DNA of 5,812 nt from Acidimicrobiia bacterium. Lineage in GTDB: Bacteria > Actinomycetota > Acidimicrobiia > IMCC26256 > PALSA-555. This document shows positions 5,585 through 5,812 of this stretch, piece after piece. Location of the stretch: contig JALHSW010000560.1 in assembly GCA_022865365.1 (NCBI GenBank), positions 1 to 5,812 of the forward strand. Reading direction: 5' to 3'. The position numbers and the translations under genes were made by a program. Positions within the stretch are counted from its first letter, which is position 1, and each line of letters opens with the position of its first letter. The notes beneath the pieces are model-generated. The model did no database searches, had not been told where the DNA came from, and was given only the letters and a program-made list of their open reading frames with translations.

Positions 5585-5812
5585 TCAGCTCGTTGCGGGC
5601 TGCTCCACCGGTGGTGCGTTGCCGACGTCCGCGTAGCTGATCCGGAAGTCGAGGGGCTTGCCGCCGACCGTGGCACGGTACGAGAGCAAGACCACGCCGT
5701 GGTTGTCGAGCTGCGCGGTCCCCGAGACCGTCCCCGTCGCGCTCGGACCGACGAGCTCGCTGGCGGCTGCTGCCGGGACGGTGAAGTGGTAGGTGCCGTC
5801 GGAGCGTCGCGA
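5585..5812 (-). CDS. C-terminal 75 residues of a probable LppX/LprG-like lipoprotein (cut by window edge)
   Basis: An open frame runs in from the right edge and ends at TGA 5587-5585. It contains DGTYHFTVP near its start, GTVSGTAQLDNHGVVLLSYR (27-46), and RISYADVGNAPPVEQP near the end. The pattern of a beta strand with LDxxG, then a strand ending in YxDxGxxxxVxxP, is what I associate with the C-terminus of actinobacterial LppX/LprAFG or LolA-like secreted lipoproteins, which carry lipid in a half-barrel. The signal peptide and lipobox that would prove this lie outside the window. The stop is 31 bases before the dehydrogenase start, so co-transcription is possible. The coding call is fairly good; the family is a pattern-based guess. 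Confidence 0.6.
   Translation of the reverse strand, partial: SRRSDGTYHFTVPAAAASELVGPSATGTVSGTAQLDNHGVVLLSYRATVGGKPLDFRISYADVGNAPPVEQPATS

Noticed and set aside
1..5812. CRISPR array, tRNA, rRNA or riboswitch.
   Set aside because: No regularly spaced repeats and no cloverleaf or rRNA-like stretch were seen; nearly all bases are in protein-coding genes and the longest gap is 138 bases.

Overview
The window reads as chromosomal DNA of a high-GC actinobacterium. The strong GC bias at third codon positions, the frequent GTG starts, the density of acyl-CoA catabolism genes and the DUF222/HNH (13E12-family) gene together resemble Acidimicrobiia or other environmental Actinomycetota. That placement is an inference from style and content; there is no rRNA or other marker here. 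Both ends cut through genes.

Layout on the minus strand, read right to left: the C-terminal end of a probable LppX/LprG-like lipoprotein (5585-5812, entering from the right edge); an acyl-CoA dehydrogenase (4348-5553); then, after an interrupting plus-strand gene, a tight four-gene run of enoyl-CoA hydratase/isomerase-family protein (2166-3008), CaiB/BaiF-type CoA-transferase (970-2169), DUF35 zinc-ribbon/OB-fold protein (563-973) and SCP-x-type thiolase (1-495, cut by the left edge). Hydratase/transferase and transferase/DUF35 are each joined by a 4-base GTGA stop/start overlap. DUF35 and thiolase are separated by 67 bases that carry a 13-bp perfect inverted repeat. The only plus-strand gene is the DUF222/HNH protein at 3147-4322, divergent from the hydratase and convergent with the dehydrogenase.

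Together the minus-strand genes look like a beta-oxidation-type route for a carboxylic acid: CoA activation by transfer, dehydrogenation, hydration or another crotonase reaction, and thiolytic or retro-aldol cleavage by a thiolase working with its DUF35 partner. A 3-hydroxyacyl-CoA dehydrogenase is not in view. The substrate cannot be read from the sequence. The enzyme set resembles anaerobic benzylsuccinate (bbs) oxidation and steroid or branched-acid side-chain degradation, but such sets are common.

The less ordinary points are: a crotonase lacking both classical catalytic glutamates; a 16-bp palindrome over that gene's start codon, abutting a -10-like box with no ribosome-binding site (possible leaderless, repressor-controlled promoter); the 13-bp stem before the thiolase; several short inverted repeats in front of the HNH gene, one covering its ribosome-binding site; and the HNH gene sitting inside a catabolic cluster. 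I see no CRISPR array, tRNA, rRNA or insertion sequence, and no clearly new multi-gene system.
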